Below are positions 15,659 to 25,302 of a stretch of DNA of 64,000 bases, one piece after another. The stretch's first letter is position 1. The number at the start of each line of letters is the position of its first letter. The translations under genes were made by a program, and so were the position numbers. The notes below the pieces were generated by a model. The model was given only the letters and a program-made list of their open reading frames with translations. It ran no database searches and was not told where the DNA came from. Origin of the DNA: Rhodospirillaceae bacterium (GTDB lineage: Bacteria; Pseudomonadota; Alphaproteobacteria; Rhodospirillales; Rhodospirillaceae); contig CANJSF010000004.1 of the NCBI GenBank assembly GCA_947476925.1, positions 62,001 to 126,000 on the forward strand. The letters run 5' to 3'.

Positions 15659-16163
15659 GTCGTCCGCCAAAAAGAACCGCACCACGGTCGAACGGCAATC
15701 CGAGCGTGAGCTTGTCGTAACGCGAAGCTTCAACGCGCCGGCGCGCATCGTGTTCGAGGCTTGGACCAAGCCCGAGTTGCTGCAGCGCTGGTGGGCACCG
15801 AAGTCGTTTGGCATTTCATTTGTGTCGTGCGAGGCAGACGTTCGTACCGGGGGCACCTATCGGTTTGTGTTCGGGCACCAAGCCTCGAAGCAGCCCATGG
15901 AGTTCTTCGGGCGATACATCGAAGTGACACCGCATTCGCGCATAGTCTGGACGAATGAAGAGGCTGGCGAAGGCGGTTCTGTTACCACCGTGACCTTTGA
16001 ACAACAGGGCGCCACGACCCTGGTTGTCATGCACGATCTCTATCCATCGAAAGACGCTCTCGACGAAGCCATCGCATCGGGAAGTACAAGCGGGTTTAGC
16101 GAGACGTTTGAACAACTGGACGATGTTCTTGTGACCGTGCGCGCGGGTGCAGGACACTCATGA
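15636..16163 (+). CDS. SRPBCC (AHSA1-type) protein
   Basis: 175 residues from the ATG at 15636, with GGAAGG upstream; it lies inside the end of the ArsR gene. The AHSA1/SRPBCC fold is shown by LVVTRSFNAPARIVFEAWTKPELLQRWWAP, the middle strands GGTYRFVFG and EFFGRYIEVTPHSRIVWTNE, and the C-terminal helix ending GFSETFEQLDDVL. These proteins bind hydrophobic ligands in a deep pocket. The ArsR-SRPBCC pair is a common two-gene module whose ligand is usually unknown. Confidence 0.92.
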   Translation: MGATGESESSAKKNRTTVERQSERELVVTRSFNAPARIVFEAWTKPELLQRWWAPKSFGISFVSCEADVRTGGTYRFVFGHQASKQPMEFFGRYIEVTPHSRIVWTNEEAGEGGSVTTVTFEQQGATTLVVMHDLYPSKDALDEAIASGSTSGFSETFEQLDDVLVTVRAGAGHS

Positions 16164-16175
16164 ATTCGTCCGACA

Positions 16176-17066
16176 TTAGTGGCTGAGCAGCACAGGCAAA
16201 ATCGCGTGTTGCATCACATAGCCAGTGACGCTGCCTAAAATAAGCTGGCGCAATTTCGAGCGCGTATACGCCCCCATCACCATCATGTCTGCGCCGATAT
16301 CGCCCGCCGCGTATAACAGTGATCGACCGGTCCGGCCCTCGCGCGGAAGCACTTTCGAGACAACCGTATGCACGCCATGATGGGCCAAATGCGCCTCAAG
16401 GTCGCCCGTTTCGGCATACCACTCCTCTTCTTCAACGCGCAGCACGATCACGTCGTCGGCTTTGATTAAGAATGGCATGGCCGCCGCCACAGCGCGCGTG
16501 GCCTCGGATGAGCCGTTCCAAAATACGGCAACTTTTTTGAAGGGCCCGCTACGCGCCGCGCCGTCGGTAGGAAGGGGCGGTGCGGCAATCACGGGGCGGC
16601 CGCTTTGCATCAGCGCAGCATTGAGCGTCATCAATGCTGCGGTTTCGCCATCACCCGTGGGGCGCGCGACGACGCTGATATCGGCCCGGCAGCCGCGCAG
16701 CGCAACAACTTGTTCCTCGACACCCGCTGCTTCCAGCCAGGTTGTTGAAAATCCTACCTGACGGCCAGGGGCGGCTTGTGAATCGCTCATCCCTTCTCGG
16801 GCCAGCAAACTATCGTAAACGTTGCGAGCTTTGGCAGCGCGCTGGCCGCTTTCTTTTTCTGCCACGCCCATCATTTCATCGACCATGGCGCCTGACATCG
16901 CCTCGCCGACCAAAGGTAATGCCGATGTGGGATCGGTGCGCACATGCATCGCGTCGATGTGGCAGCCCAAATGGCGGCCCACGCGCAATGCTGTTTCCAA
17001 TGTCGCGCGGCCACTCGTGGCGTCACTAACGACGGCTAAAACATTCTTGATACTCGACACCGGCAC
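16176..17066 (-). CDS. Universal stress protein with two UspA domains
   Basis: 296 residues from a GTG at 17066, preceded by GGGGAGA. Two Usp domains: residues 1-140 (NVLAVVSDATSGRATLETALRVGRHLG) and 150-296, the second ending in the ATP-type loop MVMGAYTRSKLRQLILGSVTGYVM (GxG pattern with basic residues). Tandem Usp proteins act in stress survival, often binding ATP. A single-gene unit downstream of the CDF transporter on the same strand. Confidence 0.9.
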   Translation of the reverse strand: MPVSSIKNVLAVVSDATSGRATLETALRVGRHLGCHIDAMHVRTDPTSALPLVGEAMSGAMVDEMMGVAEKESGQRAAKARNVYDSLLAREGMSDSQAAPGRQVGFSTTWLEAAGVEEQVVALRGCRADISVVARPTGDGETAALMTLNAALMQSGRPVIAAPPLPTDGAARSGPFKKVAVFWNGSSEATRAVAAAMPFLIKADDVIVLRVEEEEWYAETGDLEAHLAHHGVHTVVSKVLPREGRTGRSLLYAAGDIGADMMVMGAYTRSKLRQLILGSVTGYVMQHAILPVLLSH

Positions 17067-17131
17067 TCTCCCCTTCGCCGATTACTGGCTTATTCTATCA
17101 ATCTTTGAGTGGTTTGGACGAGTCTTAAGGT

Positions 17132-18073
17132 TCAATGCACATGCCCGCCAACGGGCCGATGAATCTCGTCCACGCCCTCGGGGTCTTGGTGGATTATCAC
17201 ATCAGCACCTGGAAACGCTGCCAAAACCGAATCTTCGACATTGTCCGAAATCCGGTGCGCTTCGATCAGGGTCAGCGACTGATCCAACACAATGTGCATT
17301 TGAATGAACGACTGCGCGCCCGAGCTGCGCGTGCGCATTTCATGAATGTTTTTGACCGCTGGGTTCTTCTTGACGATGGCGATAATTTTCTCGCGATCAG
17401 CCGCGGGCATTTCTTGGTCCATAAGATCGCCAATAGCGCCGTACGCAATTCGAACTGCATTGATCAACAGAAATACGGCGATCCCGGCGCCAAAGATGGG
17501 GTCAGCCAAGGGCATATCGAGTCTGGTGGATGCATAAATCGCTGCCATGACACTCAGGTTCATCAACACGTCGCCAGTGTAGTGCAGCGAATCTGCGCCG
17601 ATGGCCATCGAGCCTGTTTTGCGCACGACAAACTTTTGAAATGTCACAAGGGCTAAGGTGATCAGCGTCGCTATCGCCATCACCCACAGCCCCATACCAT
17701 CTTGCTGCAGAGGAACGGGCGAGCGAAACCGAGATGCAGCCTCAGCGGCAATCAAAACTGCCGAGCCCGCAACGAATGCCGACTGCCCCAACGCCGATAG
17801 GGGCTCGGCTTTGCCATGGCCAAATCGGTGTTCAGCGTCGGCGGGCGTCAGCGCATGACGCACGGCAAAAAAATTGAGAGTCGATGCCATGAGATCGAGC
17901 GAAGAGTCAGCCAAACTCGATAACAAGGCAACCGAGTTGGTAGTCACATAAGCCGCCCCTTTGATCGCGACCATGACCACCGCCGCGCCAACGGCAACCA
18001 GCGTGGCAGCGCGCATTAGCTTTGCGGCGTTTGGCGCAATCGGTTTTTGGCGATCAGACCAAACGTCCGTCAC
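17132..18073 (-). CDS. Cation diffusion facilitator (FieF-like) transporter
   Basis: 313 residues from a GTG at 18073 that overlaps the pdxH stop by four bases (GTGA). Six membrane helices, with the metal site visible as ADSSLDLM (D-x3-D) and HYTGDVLMN (H-x3-D), plus the cytoplasmic domain with KIIAIVKKNPAVKNIHEMRTRSSG. Exports Zn, Fe or Mn out of the cytosol by proton exchange. The H-x3-D site resembles FieF/ZitB; metal specificity is not certain. Confidence 0.92.
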   Translation of the reverse strand: MTDVWSDRQKPIAPNAAKLMRAATLVAVGAAVVMVAIKGAAYVTTNSVALLSSLADSSLDLMASTLNFFAVRHALTPADAEHRFGHGKAEPLSALGQSAFVAGSAVLIAAEAASRFRSPVPLQQDGMGLWVMAIATLITLALVTFQKFVVRKTGSMAIGADSLHYTGDVLMNLSVMAAIYASTRLDMPLADPIFGAGIAVFLLINAVRIAYGAIGDLMDQEMPAADREKIIAIVKKNPAVKNIHEMRTRSSGAQSFIQMHIVLDQSLTLIEAHRISDNVEDSVLAAFPGADVIIHQDPEGVDEIHRPVGGHVH

Positions 18074-18672
18074 GGATACAGCCTCTCTGCCGTCCAGCCT
18101 GTCGGGTTACGGCGGTAGACCAAGCGATCATGCAATCGGTTGGGCACATCGTGCCAAAACTCGATCGCCTCGGGCACCATGCGAAAACCAATCCAATACT
18201 CGGGGCGGGTCACGTCCTGGCCCTCAAAGCGCGTCTCGGCGTCGGCCAAGCTTTTCACTAACTGTGCACGCTCGTGCAGTACGTGCGACTGGTCTGACGC
18301 CCAGGCGCCGAGTTGGCTCTGGCGTGGCCGGCCCGCGAAATAGGCATCGGCCTGGGCGGCGCTGACCCGTTCAAGCGGACCTTCGGCACGAATTTGACGC
18401 CCCAACGTTTTCCAAAACAGGCAAATGGCGCCAAACGGGTTCTCGGCAATCTCGCGCCCCTTGCGGCTGTTGCCGTTGGTGTAAAACACCAAACCATCAG
18501 CCCCGACGTCTTTCAGCAAAACCATACGTACCGAAGGCCTTCCGGCCTTGGTCGCGGTGGCTAGGCTAATGGCTTCCGGGAGGTTGGGCTCGGCCACGCT
18601 TGCTTCCGCAAACCATTGACGGAAAAGCAAAAAAGGGTCGTCCAACTCAGGAATGATGGGTTTTGCGTCCAT
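18070..18672 (-). CDS. pdxH: Pyridoxine/pyridoxamine 5'-phosphate oxidase
   Basis: 200 residues. FMN flavoprotein that makes pyridoxal 5'-phosphate from PNP or PMP. Seen: SLATATKAGRPSVRMVLLKDVGADGLVFYTN with the FMN-binding RMVLLK, GAICLFWKTLGRQIRAEG, FAGRPRQSQLGAWASDQS, and the C-terminal signature ending RLYP. Full length. Coupled by a four-base overlap to the CDF transporter downstream. Confidence 0.97.
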   Translation of the reverse strand: MDAKPIIPELDDPFLLFRQWFAEASVAEPNLPEAISLATATKAGRPSVRMVLLKDVGADGLVFYTNGNSRKGREIAENPFGAICLFWKTLGRQIRAEGPLERVSAAQADAYFAGRPRQSQLGAWASDQSHVLHERAQLVKSLADAETRFEGQDVTRPEYWIGFRMVPEAIEFWHDVPNRLHDRLVYRRNPTGWTAERLYP

Positions 18673-18855
18673 ACACCACTATTAGTGCGCCTGGTCCTCG
18701 CCGACAATGGTTCAAGCGGCTTTCCCAGGCTTGGAATCGGCTTATTTTTATGGCCGAGCCGTGGCAAACAGGGCAAAAAACGCCCTTATTTCGCCACCTT
18801 CCCCCGCTTCAATCACCACCACTGAAACGCTTTAGGAAGCACGAGAGAGGTATTC

Positions 18856-19347
18856 ATGACGACACGTTTTGCGCCCCGGTTTTTGATGATGACCGCCGTC
18901 GTATCCAGCCTGGTTTTGTCGGGCTGTGCGGCCGATGGCCGGGTCGACAAAGAAGCCATGGGCACGCTGTTAGGGGGCGCTGCCGGCGCATGGGCGGGCT
19001 CATCGATCGGCAAAGGCAGCGGCAAAGCAGTTGCCATCGGCGTCGGCACAATGCTTGGTGCGGTTGTCGGCAACTCCGTCGGCAAATCAATGAATGAGCT
19101 AGATCGCATTAAGATGCGCGAAGCCGAACAGCGCGCCTACGCGGCACCGATAGGCGAGGCCATTGTGTGGAATAACCCCAACAGCGGTAACTCTGGCACT
19201 GTCACCCCAGTGCGCGATGGCCGCTCGACCGCGGGCAGTTACTGCCGTGAGTTCCAGACCGAAGTAACTGTGGGCGGCAAGCGCGAGAACGCGCACGGCG
19301 TGGCCTGCCAACAACCTGACGGCTCGTGGCGGATTGTCGAGGGCTAA
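18856..19347 (+). CDS. Glycine-zipper lipoprotein (17-kDa surface antigen type)
   Basis: 163 residues. The lipobox LSGC gives a lipidated Cys near residue 24. A glycine-zipper membrane segment follows (LLGGAAGAWAGSSIGKG, then AIGVGTMLGAVVGNSVGKS), then a soluble domain with SYCREFQTEVTVGGK and ACQQPDGSWRIVEG, as in rickettsial 17-kDa antigen and SlyB-like proteins. Located in the outer membrane. GAGAGAGG at 18842-18849 is the ribosome-binding site. Confidence 0.9.
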   Translation: MTTRFAPRFLMMTAVVSSLVLSGCAADGRVDKEAMGTLLGGAAGAWAGSSIGKGSGKAVAIGVGTMLGAVVGNSVGKSMNELDRIKMREAEQRAYAAPIGEAIVWNNPNSGNSGTVTPVRDGRSTAGSYCREFQTEVTVGGKRENAHGVACQQPDGSWRIVEG

Positions 19348-19350
19348 CGA

Positions 19351-20643
19351 TTAAGGTGTCGGGGCTTCTTCTGGCAATGTCACAATGTTTGCCAGCGTGA
19401 CACTGAGCAACGTTCGCTCAGACTCGGCGGCGCGACTGAGATGATGATGCAAACGCTTGGCCGCATCGGCCAAGCGATCAGAATTCACGTTGCCGACGCC
19501 TGCGAAATGAAGACCAAGCCCAAACTGATGAACCACGTCAGCCAGCGCGATGCGGTCGAGGTCGCGCGCCAAAATCCACCCGCCTTCGTCGGTGACAGCC
19601 ACGAACCGTCCCTGGCGGAGCGTTTCCAACACACGGCCAAGTACAACATCCGGCGCACTTAGTGTGCGCGCCAAAACACGTGATGAAATGGCAGCGCCGG
19701 CATTTTGCGCCGTAGCCAACTTGGCGATCACATCCATCGCTAATGCTAAACGATCCAGTGCCAAGTCGGCGCGACCTTCGTTAGCGTAACGCCAATCGGG
19801 CAATGACGCAGTGATGACCGCGCCGGCCATCACTACAATCCAGTTTAGATATACCCAGATCAAAAACACCGGCACGGCAGCCACGGCGCCATAAACGGCC
19901 TGGTACGATGTCATTGAGGCGACATACGTCGCGAAGCCATAGCGCAACAACCCGAACAGCACCGCCGCAACGCCGGCGCCCAACATCGCATCTTTAATCA
20001 TCACGCGCCGATTGGGCACGACAACATAAAGGAAACCAATACCAACCCACGCCACCATGGTGGGCGCAACTTGGCCCAGGATGACATTCATTGATTTGGC
20101 AACATCAGCACCAATCCACATTTGTGCGGCCGCGAAATAACCAAACAGCGTAAAGCTAAGACCAAACAAAAACGGCCCAACCGTTATGACCGCCCACAGG
20201 ACCAGCAGCCGCGTCAGCAGCGGGCGTGGGCGCAGAACTTTGAAAATTTCGTTGAAGGATGTTTCAATCGTCAGCAGCAACATCAGCGACGTGACTGCTA
20301 AACCAATGGCGCCAAACGCTGTGACTTTTCCGGCCGCCGAAACGAACGCCGACATTTGATCTCGCATCTTCAGGCCGGTGTCGGGCATGACGTTGCTGAA
20401 TATGAAATCTTGCGCGGCAGCGCGCATACCCTCAAACGCTGGAAATGCCGTCAGGATCGCCAGAACCACCGCCAAGGCGGGCACGACAGCTAGGGCTGTG
20501 GTGAAACTTAACGAAGCCGCGACACGCGTTATGTTGTCGGCCCGCATCCGCTCGGACATGAACCTCGCAGTTGCGAGCACCCCGCCCAGCCGGGGTGGCA
20601 GCTTCTTGACGTCTGGTTGGCTATTTTGCTGGCGATCCGGCAT
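19351..20643 (-). CDS. YihY/BrkB-family membrane protein
   Basis: 430 residues. The conserved YihY core begins DNITRVAASLSFTTALAVVPALAVVLAIL and continues with LLLTIETSFNEIFKVLRPRPLLTRLLVLWAVITVGP and GAVAAVPVFLIWVYLNWIVVMAGAVITASL. About six membrane helices, then a C-terminal cytosolic winged-helix-like part (APDVVLGRVLETLRQGRFVAVTDEGGWILARD), seen in the longer members. Molecular role unsettled. It ends three bases from the convergent lipoprotein gene. Confidence 0.93.
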   Translation of the reverse strand: MPDRQQNSQPDVKKLPPRLGGVLATARFMSERMRADNITRVAASLSFTTALAVVPALAVVLAILTAFPAFEGMRAAAQDFIFSNVMPDTGLKMRDQMSAFVSAAGKVTAFGAIGLAVTSLMLLLTIETSFNEIFKVLRPRPLLTRLLVLWAVITVGPFLFGLSFTLFGYFAAAQMWIGADVAKSMNVILGQVAPTMVAWVGIGFLYVVVPNRRVMIKDAMLGAGVAAVLFGLLRYGFATYVASMTSYQAVYGAVAAVPVFLIWVYLNWIVVMAGAVITASLPDWRYANEGRADLALDRLALAMDVIAKLATAQNAGAAISSRVLARTLSAPDVVLGRVLETLRQGRFVAVTDEGGWILARDLDRIALADVVHQFGLGLHFAGVGNVNSDRLADAAKRLHHHLSRAAESERTLLSVTLANIVTLPEEAPTP

Positions 20644-20761
20644 CGTGGCCTGCCTTGCCCAAAGGGTGGTTTCGTGCGAAATCTGAGGTTATCGCATAAG
20701 ATGCCGTAAAGTACCGCCCGGTTAAAGATTCTCTTTATTTTCAGTGAGTTTGAGCCAAAGC

Positions 20762-21601
20762 ATGAACACACCCCCAGCACTGATGGCAGGCAAAAAGGGC
20801 CTGATTATGGGCGTGGCGAACGACCGTTCCATCGCCTGGGGCATCGCCCAACAGGCTGCCGCCCATGGCGCTGAGCTTGCCTTTACCTTTCAAGGCGATG
20901 CCCTCGAAAAGCGCGTGCGCCCCCTGGCCCAAAGCGTGAACAGTTCGTTCCTATTGCCCTGCGACGTGACCGACACCGCGTCACTCGATACATTGTTCGA
21001 GACGATCCGTGCGAAGTGGGGCACGCTCGACTTCATCCTTCATGCGATCGCGTTCTCGGACAAAGAGCAGCTGAAGGGCCGCTATCTCGACACGACGCGC
21101 GAAAACTTCCAACGCACCTTGGACATCTCGTGCTTTTCTTTCACCGACATTTGCCGCCGCGCGGAACCCTTGATGCCGCAAGGCGGCAGCTTGTTGACGT
21201 TGTCCTACTTCGGTGCCGAGAAAGTTATACCTCATTACAACGTGATGGGCGTGGCTAAGGCGGCCCTTGAAGCCAGCGTGCGTTACCTCGCCGTCGATAT
21301 GGGACGGGCCAAAATTCGCGTCAACGCCATATCAGCCGGTCCCATCCGCACCCTTGCGGCATCAGGCATCGGCGATGTGCGACACATCATTCGTTGGAAC
21401 GAGTTGAATGCGCCATTGCATCGCGCGTTGACGATCGAAGATGTCGGCAAAGCGGGCGTGTATATGTTGAGCGATTTGGCCAGCGCTGTGACCGGCGAAG
21501 TGCATTACGTCGACGGCGGTTACAACGTGATTGGCATGATGGATGTGAACTCAATTACAGAGATCGCCGAGATGCTTCAGGGCGCCAAGATCAGCACCTG
21601 A
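20762..21601 (+). CDS. fabI: Enoyl-[acyl-carrier-protein] reductase (NADH)
   Basis: 279 residues from the ATG at 20762; a GTG at 20744 would add six residues. Last step of each fatty-acid elongation cycle. Seen: [24 protein letters not shown] (NADH loop), [10 protein letters not shown], the catalytic pattern in [25 protein letters not shown] (Tyr-x9-Tyr-x6-Lys spacing), and [13 protein letters not shown]. aroC follows 25 bp downstream, the usual alphaproteobacterial order. Confidence 0.96.
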   Translation: MNTPPALMAGKKGLIMGVANDRSIAWGIAQQAAAHGAELAFTFQGDALEKRVRPLAQSVNSSFLLPCDVTDTASLDTLFETIRAKWGTLDFILHAIAFSDKEQLKGRYLDTTRENFQRTLDISCFSFTDICRRAEPLMPQGGSLLTLSYFGAEKVIPHYNVMGVAKAALEASVRYLAVDMGRAKIRVNAISAGPIRTLAASGIGDVRHIIRWNELNAPLHRALTIEDVGKAGVYMLSDLASAVTGEVHYVDGGYNVIGMMDVNSITEIAEMLQGAKIST

Positions 21602-21626
21602 AGCCCAGCACCGCAATAGCAAGCCC

Positions 21627-22724
21627 ATGTCGAGCAACACCTTCGGAACCCTGTTCCGCTTCACCACTTTCGGCGAGAGTCACGGGCCCGCCATTGGATG
21701 CGTTGTCGATGGCACGCCACCTCTCATTCCGCTGAGTGAGTCTGATCTGCAAATCTGGCTAGATAAACGCAAACCCGGCACGTCGCGTTACACGACGCAA
21801 CGCCAAGAGCCCGATACGGTTCGCATTCTCTCAGGCGTATTCGAAGGCAGGACGACCGGCACGCCGATCGGACTGATGATCGAGAACGTCGATGCGCGCT
21901 CGAAAGACTATGGCGACATCGTAGAAAAATTCCGGCCCGGCCATGCCGACTATACCTACTGGGCCAAGTATGGGATTCGCGATTATCGCGGGGGTGGTCG
22001 CCAGTCAGCGCGCGAAACCGCCATGCGTGTCGCCGCCGGCGCCATTGCGCGGTTGATCTTGAATGCGCGGTTGGGCGTTGACGTTCAAATTCGCGGCGCC
22101 TTGGTGCAAATGGGCCCGCATAAAATTGATCGCTCGCGCTGGGATTGGGCGGAAGTAAACAACAACCCATTCTTCTGCCCCGATGCCAAAACAGCAAGTG
22201 CTTGGGAAGGCTATCTCGACGGCGTACGCAAAAACGGCTCCTCAGCAGGGGCAATTATTGAAGTCGTGGCCGAGGGCATTCCGGTGGGCTTGGGCGCGCC
22301 CGTATACAGCAAGCTTGATGCCGATCTGGCCACGGCGCTGATGGGCATTAACGCGGCCAAGGGCGTTGAGATTGGCGCTGGTTTTGCCGCGGCTGCCTTT
22401 TCGGGCGAGGAAAACGCCGATGAAATGCGCGTGGGCAGCAATGGCCAAATCGAGTTTTTATCCAACCACGCTGGGGGCATTTTGGGCGGTATTTCGACAG
22501 GCCAGCCGATTGTTGCCCGCGTTGCCATAAAGCCGACAAGTTCGATCCTTAGTCCTAGGCGCACGATTGATATCCACGGCCAGAATACCGAGATCGTCAC
22601 GAAAGGCCGCCACGATCCCTGTGTGGGCATTCGCGGCGTGCCGGTGGCCGAGGCGATGATGGCGGTGGTTTTGGCCGATCATCTGCTTCGTCACGAAGCA
22701 CAATGCGGCCCGATGAAGCGGTAA
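21627..22724 (+). CDS. aroC: Chorismate synthase
   Basis: 365 residues. Converts EPSP to chorismate using reduced FMN, last step of the shikimate pathway. Signatures: [21 protein letters not shown] near the N-terminus, [20 protein letters not shown] in the middle, and [24 protein letters not shown] at the end. Full length. Cotranscribed with fabI and perhaps sppA (22-bp gap). Confidence 0.97.
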   Translation: MSSNTFGTLFRFTTFGESHGPAIGCVVDGTPPLIPLSESDLQIWLDKRKPGTSRYTTQRQEPDTVRILSGVFEGRTTGTPIGLMIENVDARSKDYGDIVEKFRPGHADYTYWAKYGIRDYRGGGRQSARETAMRVAAGAIARLILNARLGVDVQIRGALVQMGPHKIDRSRWDWAEVNNNPFFCPDAKTASAWEGYLDGVRKNGSSAGAIIEVVAEGIPVGLGAPVYSKLDADLATALMGINAAKGVEIGAGFAAAAFSGEENADEMRVGSNGQIEFLSNHAGGILGGISTGQPIVARVAIKPTSSILSPRRTIDIHGQNTEIVTKGRHDPCVGIRGVPVAEAMMAVVLADHLLRHEAQCGPMKR

Positions 22725-22746
22725 TAGTTTTTTATAAGGCGACGTC

Positions 22747-24531
22747 ATGAAATTTATTGGGAAATTGTTGCTGGGCATTCTGGCCAGCATTGGATTTTTT
22801 GTCGCCGTGTCGATTGGCGTCGGTACCTATTTCGTGTTTCGCAGCGAGGATGGCGGGAGGGCAGCGCCCTCGGCCCCTGAAAAAATGGCGCTCACGATTG
22901 ACCTTGATGATGGCTTTGTTGAGGGCGCGTCGGGCCATCGGTTCGAAGGCTTTTCGTTTCATTCCCAAACTACGTTGCAAGATGCACTGATTGCTATCCG
23001 CCGCGCCAAAGACGACCCGCGCGTGCTGGGTATTGTCGCCAATCTCAGCGGGCAGTCGTTGGGCCTGGCCCAAACTCAAGATGTGCGCGATGTGATTGCC
23101 GACTTCCGCAGTTCGGGCAAACCGGCCCTGCTGTTTTCAGAAACCATCGGCGAAGGCACCGCCGCCATGGGCGCTTACTACCTCGCCTCATCATTCGGCG
23201 AAGTATGGGTGCAGCCGTCGGGCAATGTTGGCTTGGCCGGCATTGGCATTGAGCAACCCTTCTTCAAAGGCTTACTGGATAAGGTCGGCGTAAAGGCCAA
23301 TGTGATTCAGCGCAAAGAATACAAAAGCGCCATGGAGAACTTGACCAACAGCAAAATCTCTCCGGCCAATCGTGAAGCACTGGAAGCCTTGCTGGGCTCG
23401 TTCTTCGATCAATTCGTCACCGGCATTGCCAAAGACCGCGGGCTAGATGCAGCCGCCGTCCGCCGAATGATCGACAAAGGCCCCCTCCTCGCTCAAGAAG
23501 CACTGGACGCCAAACTGATCGATAAACTCGGCTATCGCGACGAGTTCGACACCGCCGTCGACGCGCGCTTGCCTGATTCGAAGTCAGTGACCATCAACAA
23601 GTATCTATCGTTTGCGCCTGCCAAAGAACGCCCCGAGCCCAAAAAACGCGTGGCGGTGATTCATGCCATTGGCGAAATTTCGCGTGGACACAACGACTCG
23701 CCGTTTGGATCGTCCGATGGCGTGATGTCCGAAGACATGGCCGACGCCGTGGCCGATGCCGCCGAAGACAACAAAGTCGATGCCATTCTAATTCGCATCG
23801 ACAGCCCCGGCGGTTCTTATGTGGCTTCTGACACCATTTGGCGCGAAATTGTGCGGGCGAAAGAAAAGAAGCCGATCATTGTCAGCATGGGCAATACGGC
23901 AGCGTCGGGCGGCTATTTCTTGGCCATGCCTGCGGATCGTATTTTTGCACAACCCGCCACCATCACCGGCTCGATTGGTGTGATTATGGGAAAGCTGGTG
24001 TTTGCGGGCGCTTTCAACAAGCTCGATGTTAATTGGGAGCGTATTTCGTTTGGCGAATCTGCCGGGCTATTTAGCTCCACAACAGACTTCTCGCCCCGGG
24101 AACTGACGCGCCTCAACGAAATGATTGACGCTGCGTATGCTGACTTCACCACCAAGGCCGCCAAGGGGCGCGGCAAAGACGTGGCAGAACTGGAGCGCTC
24201 GGCGCGCGGCCGGGTGTGGACAGGTGCTGACGCTTTAAAAGCCGGCCTTGTCGATGAACTGGGCGGCTTTAGCCGCGCCATCGACTACACGAAGGAAAAA
24301 TTGGGCCTGCAACCGACCGACACGGTGTGGCTGCAAGCTTTCCCCGCGCCGGAAGATCCGTGGAAGACGCTGTTGAAAGCTGTTGAAGAGGGCAATCTGC
24401 CCTTTGGCATCATGAGCGGCATGCACATGCTGTCAAACTTGGCGACGCAGTTGGAACCACTGAATGCCGCCAGCAAGGCCATGCAGCGCACCGGCGTTCA
24501 GCTGTATGCTGACCCGATTGCCGTGAAGTAG
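22747..24531 (+). CDS. sppA: Signal peptide peptidase SppA, long type
   Basis: 594 residues, the long tandem form with two ClpP-like domains. N-terminal membrane anchor (KFIGKLLLGILASIGFFVAV). The first domain supplies the general base Lys in QRKEYKSAMENLTNS. The second supplies nucleophile Ser in MGNTAASGGYFLAMPADRIF. Both domains show the S49 pattern. It degrades cleaved signal peptides in the inner membrane. It ends five bases from the convergent tlyA gene. Confidence 0.95.
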   Translation: MKFIGKLLLGILASIGFFVAVSIGVGTYFVFRSEDGGRAAPSAPEKMALTIDLDDGFVEGASGHRFEGFSFHSQTTLQDALIAIRRAKDDPRVLGIVANLSGQSLGLAQTQDVRDVIADFRSSGKPALLFSETIGEGTAAMGAYYLASSFGEVWVQPSGNVGLAGIGIEQPFFKGLLDKVGVKANVIQRKEYKSAMENLTNSKISPANREALEALLGSFFDQFVTGIAKDRGLDAAAVRRMIDKGPLLAQEALDAKLIDKLGYRDEFDTAVDARLPDSKSVTINKYLSFAPAKERPEPKKRVAVIHAIGEISRGHNDSPFGSSDGVMSEDMADAVADAAEDNKVDAILIRIDSPGGSYVASDTIWREIVRAKEKKPIIVSMGNTAASGGYFLAMPADRIFAQPATITGSIGVIMGKLVFAGAFNKLDVNWERISFGESAGLFSSTTDFSPRELTRLNEMIDAAYADFTTKAAKGRGKDVAELERSARGRVWTGADALKAGLVDELGGFSRAIDYTKEKLGLQPTDTVWLQAFPAPEDPWKTLLKAVEEGNLPFGIMSGMHMLSNLATQLEPLNAASKAMQRTGVQLYADPIAVK

Positions 24532-24536
24532 TCAAT

Positions 24537-25283
24537 TTAAGCGTCCTTCATTCCGCCTATCAAAAACTCGACGTTGCCTTCAGGGCCGGTGATCGGGCTG
24601 GGCGTCACGCCAAGCACGCGCCAGCCGGGCTGGGCGGCAAGCCAAGTCGAGATGGTGTCGCATACTTCAGTATGAAGAGCTGGATCGCGCACTACGCCCT
24701 TCTTGCCCACTTGGTCACGCCCCACTTCAAACTGGGGTTTAATCAACGCAATTAGAAACGCGCCGGGTTTGGCCAGCGTCATGGACGCGGGCAGCACCGT
24801 GCGCAATCCAATGAAACTGGCGTCGCAAACAACGGCGTCCACAGCCTCGGGAATTAACTCGGCAGTGAGATTGCGAGCATTCGTGCGCTCCAGAACCACC
24901 ACGCGCGCATCCTTGCGCAACTTGTCGGCCAACTGACCATAACCCACGTCAACAGCATACATCTTTGCCGCGCCATGATGCAGCATCACATCGGTGAAGC
25001 CGCCGGTCGATGAGCCGACATCGATTCCAATACGACCAGCGGGATCGAGCCTAAAGTGCGCGAGCCCATGCACAAGCTTCAATCCGCCGCGCGAAACCCA
25101 AGGGTGCTCACGACCGCGAACATCGAGAGAAACATGGCTAGCAACCTGTTCGCCCGCAGATGTGAGTTTGCGTTCGCCGCTAAACACAACGCCCGCCATG
25201 ATCAGTGCTTGGGCTTTGGCCTGGCTTTCGGCCAAGCCACGCGCGACAAGCAGTTGGTCGAGACGCGTTTTGTCAGCGGCCAT
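24537..25283 (-). CDS. tlyA: TlyA-family rRNA 2'-O-methyltransferase
   Basis: 248 residues from the ATG at 25283, 20 bp after dxs. An S4 RNA-binding domain (TRLDQLLVARGLAESQAKAQALI) is followed by an FtsJ-type Rossmann methyltransferase: IGIDVGSSTGGFTDVMLHHGA is the SAM loop, and then VDAVVCDASFI and FLIALIKPQFEVGRDQ. In Mycobacterium TlyA methylates 16S and 23S rRNA; shorter forms modify only one. Some relatives are called haemolysins, but this role is doubtful. Last gene of the dxs operon. Confidence 0.93.
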   Translation of the reverse strand: MAADKTRLDQLLVARGLAESQAKAQALIMAGVVFSGERKLTSAGEQVASHVSLDVRGREHPWVSRGGLKLVHGLAHFRLDPAGRIGIDVGSSTGGFTDVMLHHGAAKMYAVDVGYGQLADKLRKDARVVVLERTNARNLTAELIPEAVDAVVCDASFIGLRTVLPASMTLAKPGAFLIALIKPQFEVGRDQVGKKGVVRDPALHTEVCDTISTWLAAQPGWRVLGVTPSPITGPEGNVEFLIGGMKDA

Positions 25284-25302
25284 CGCGGGCCTACAAAATA
25301 TA

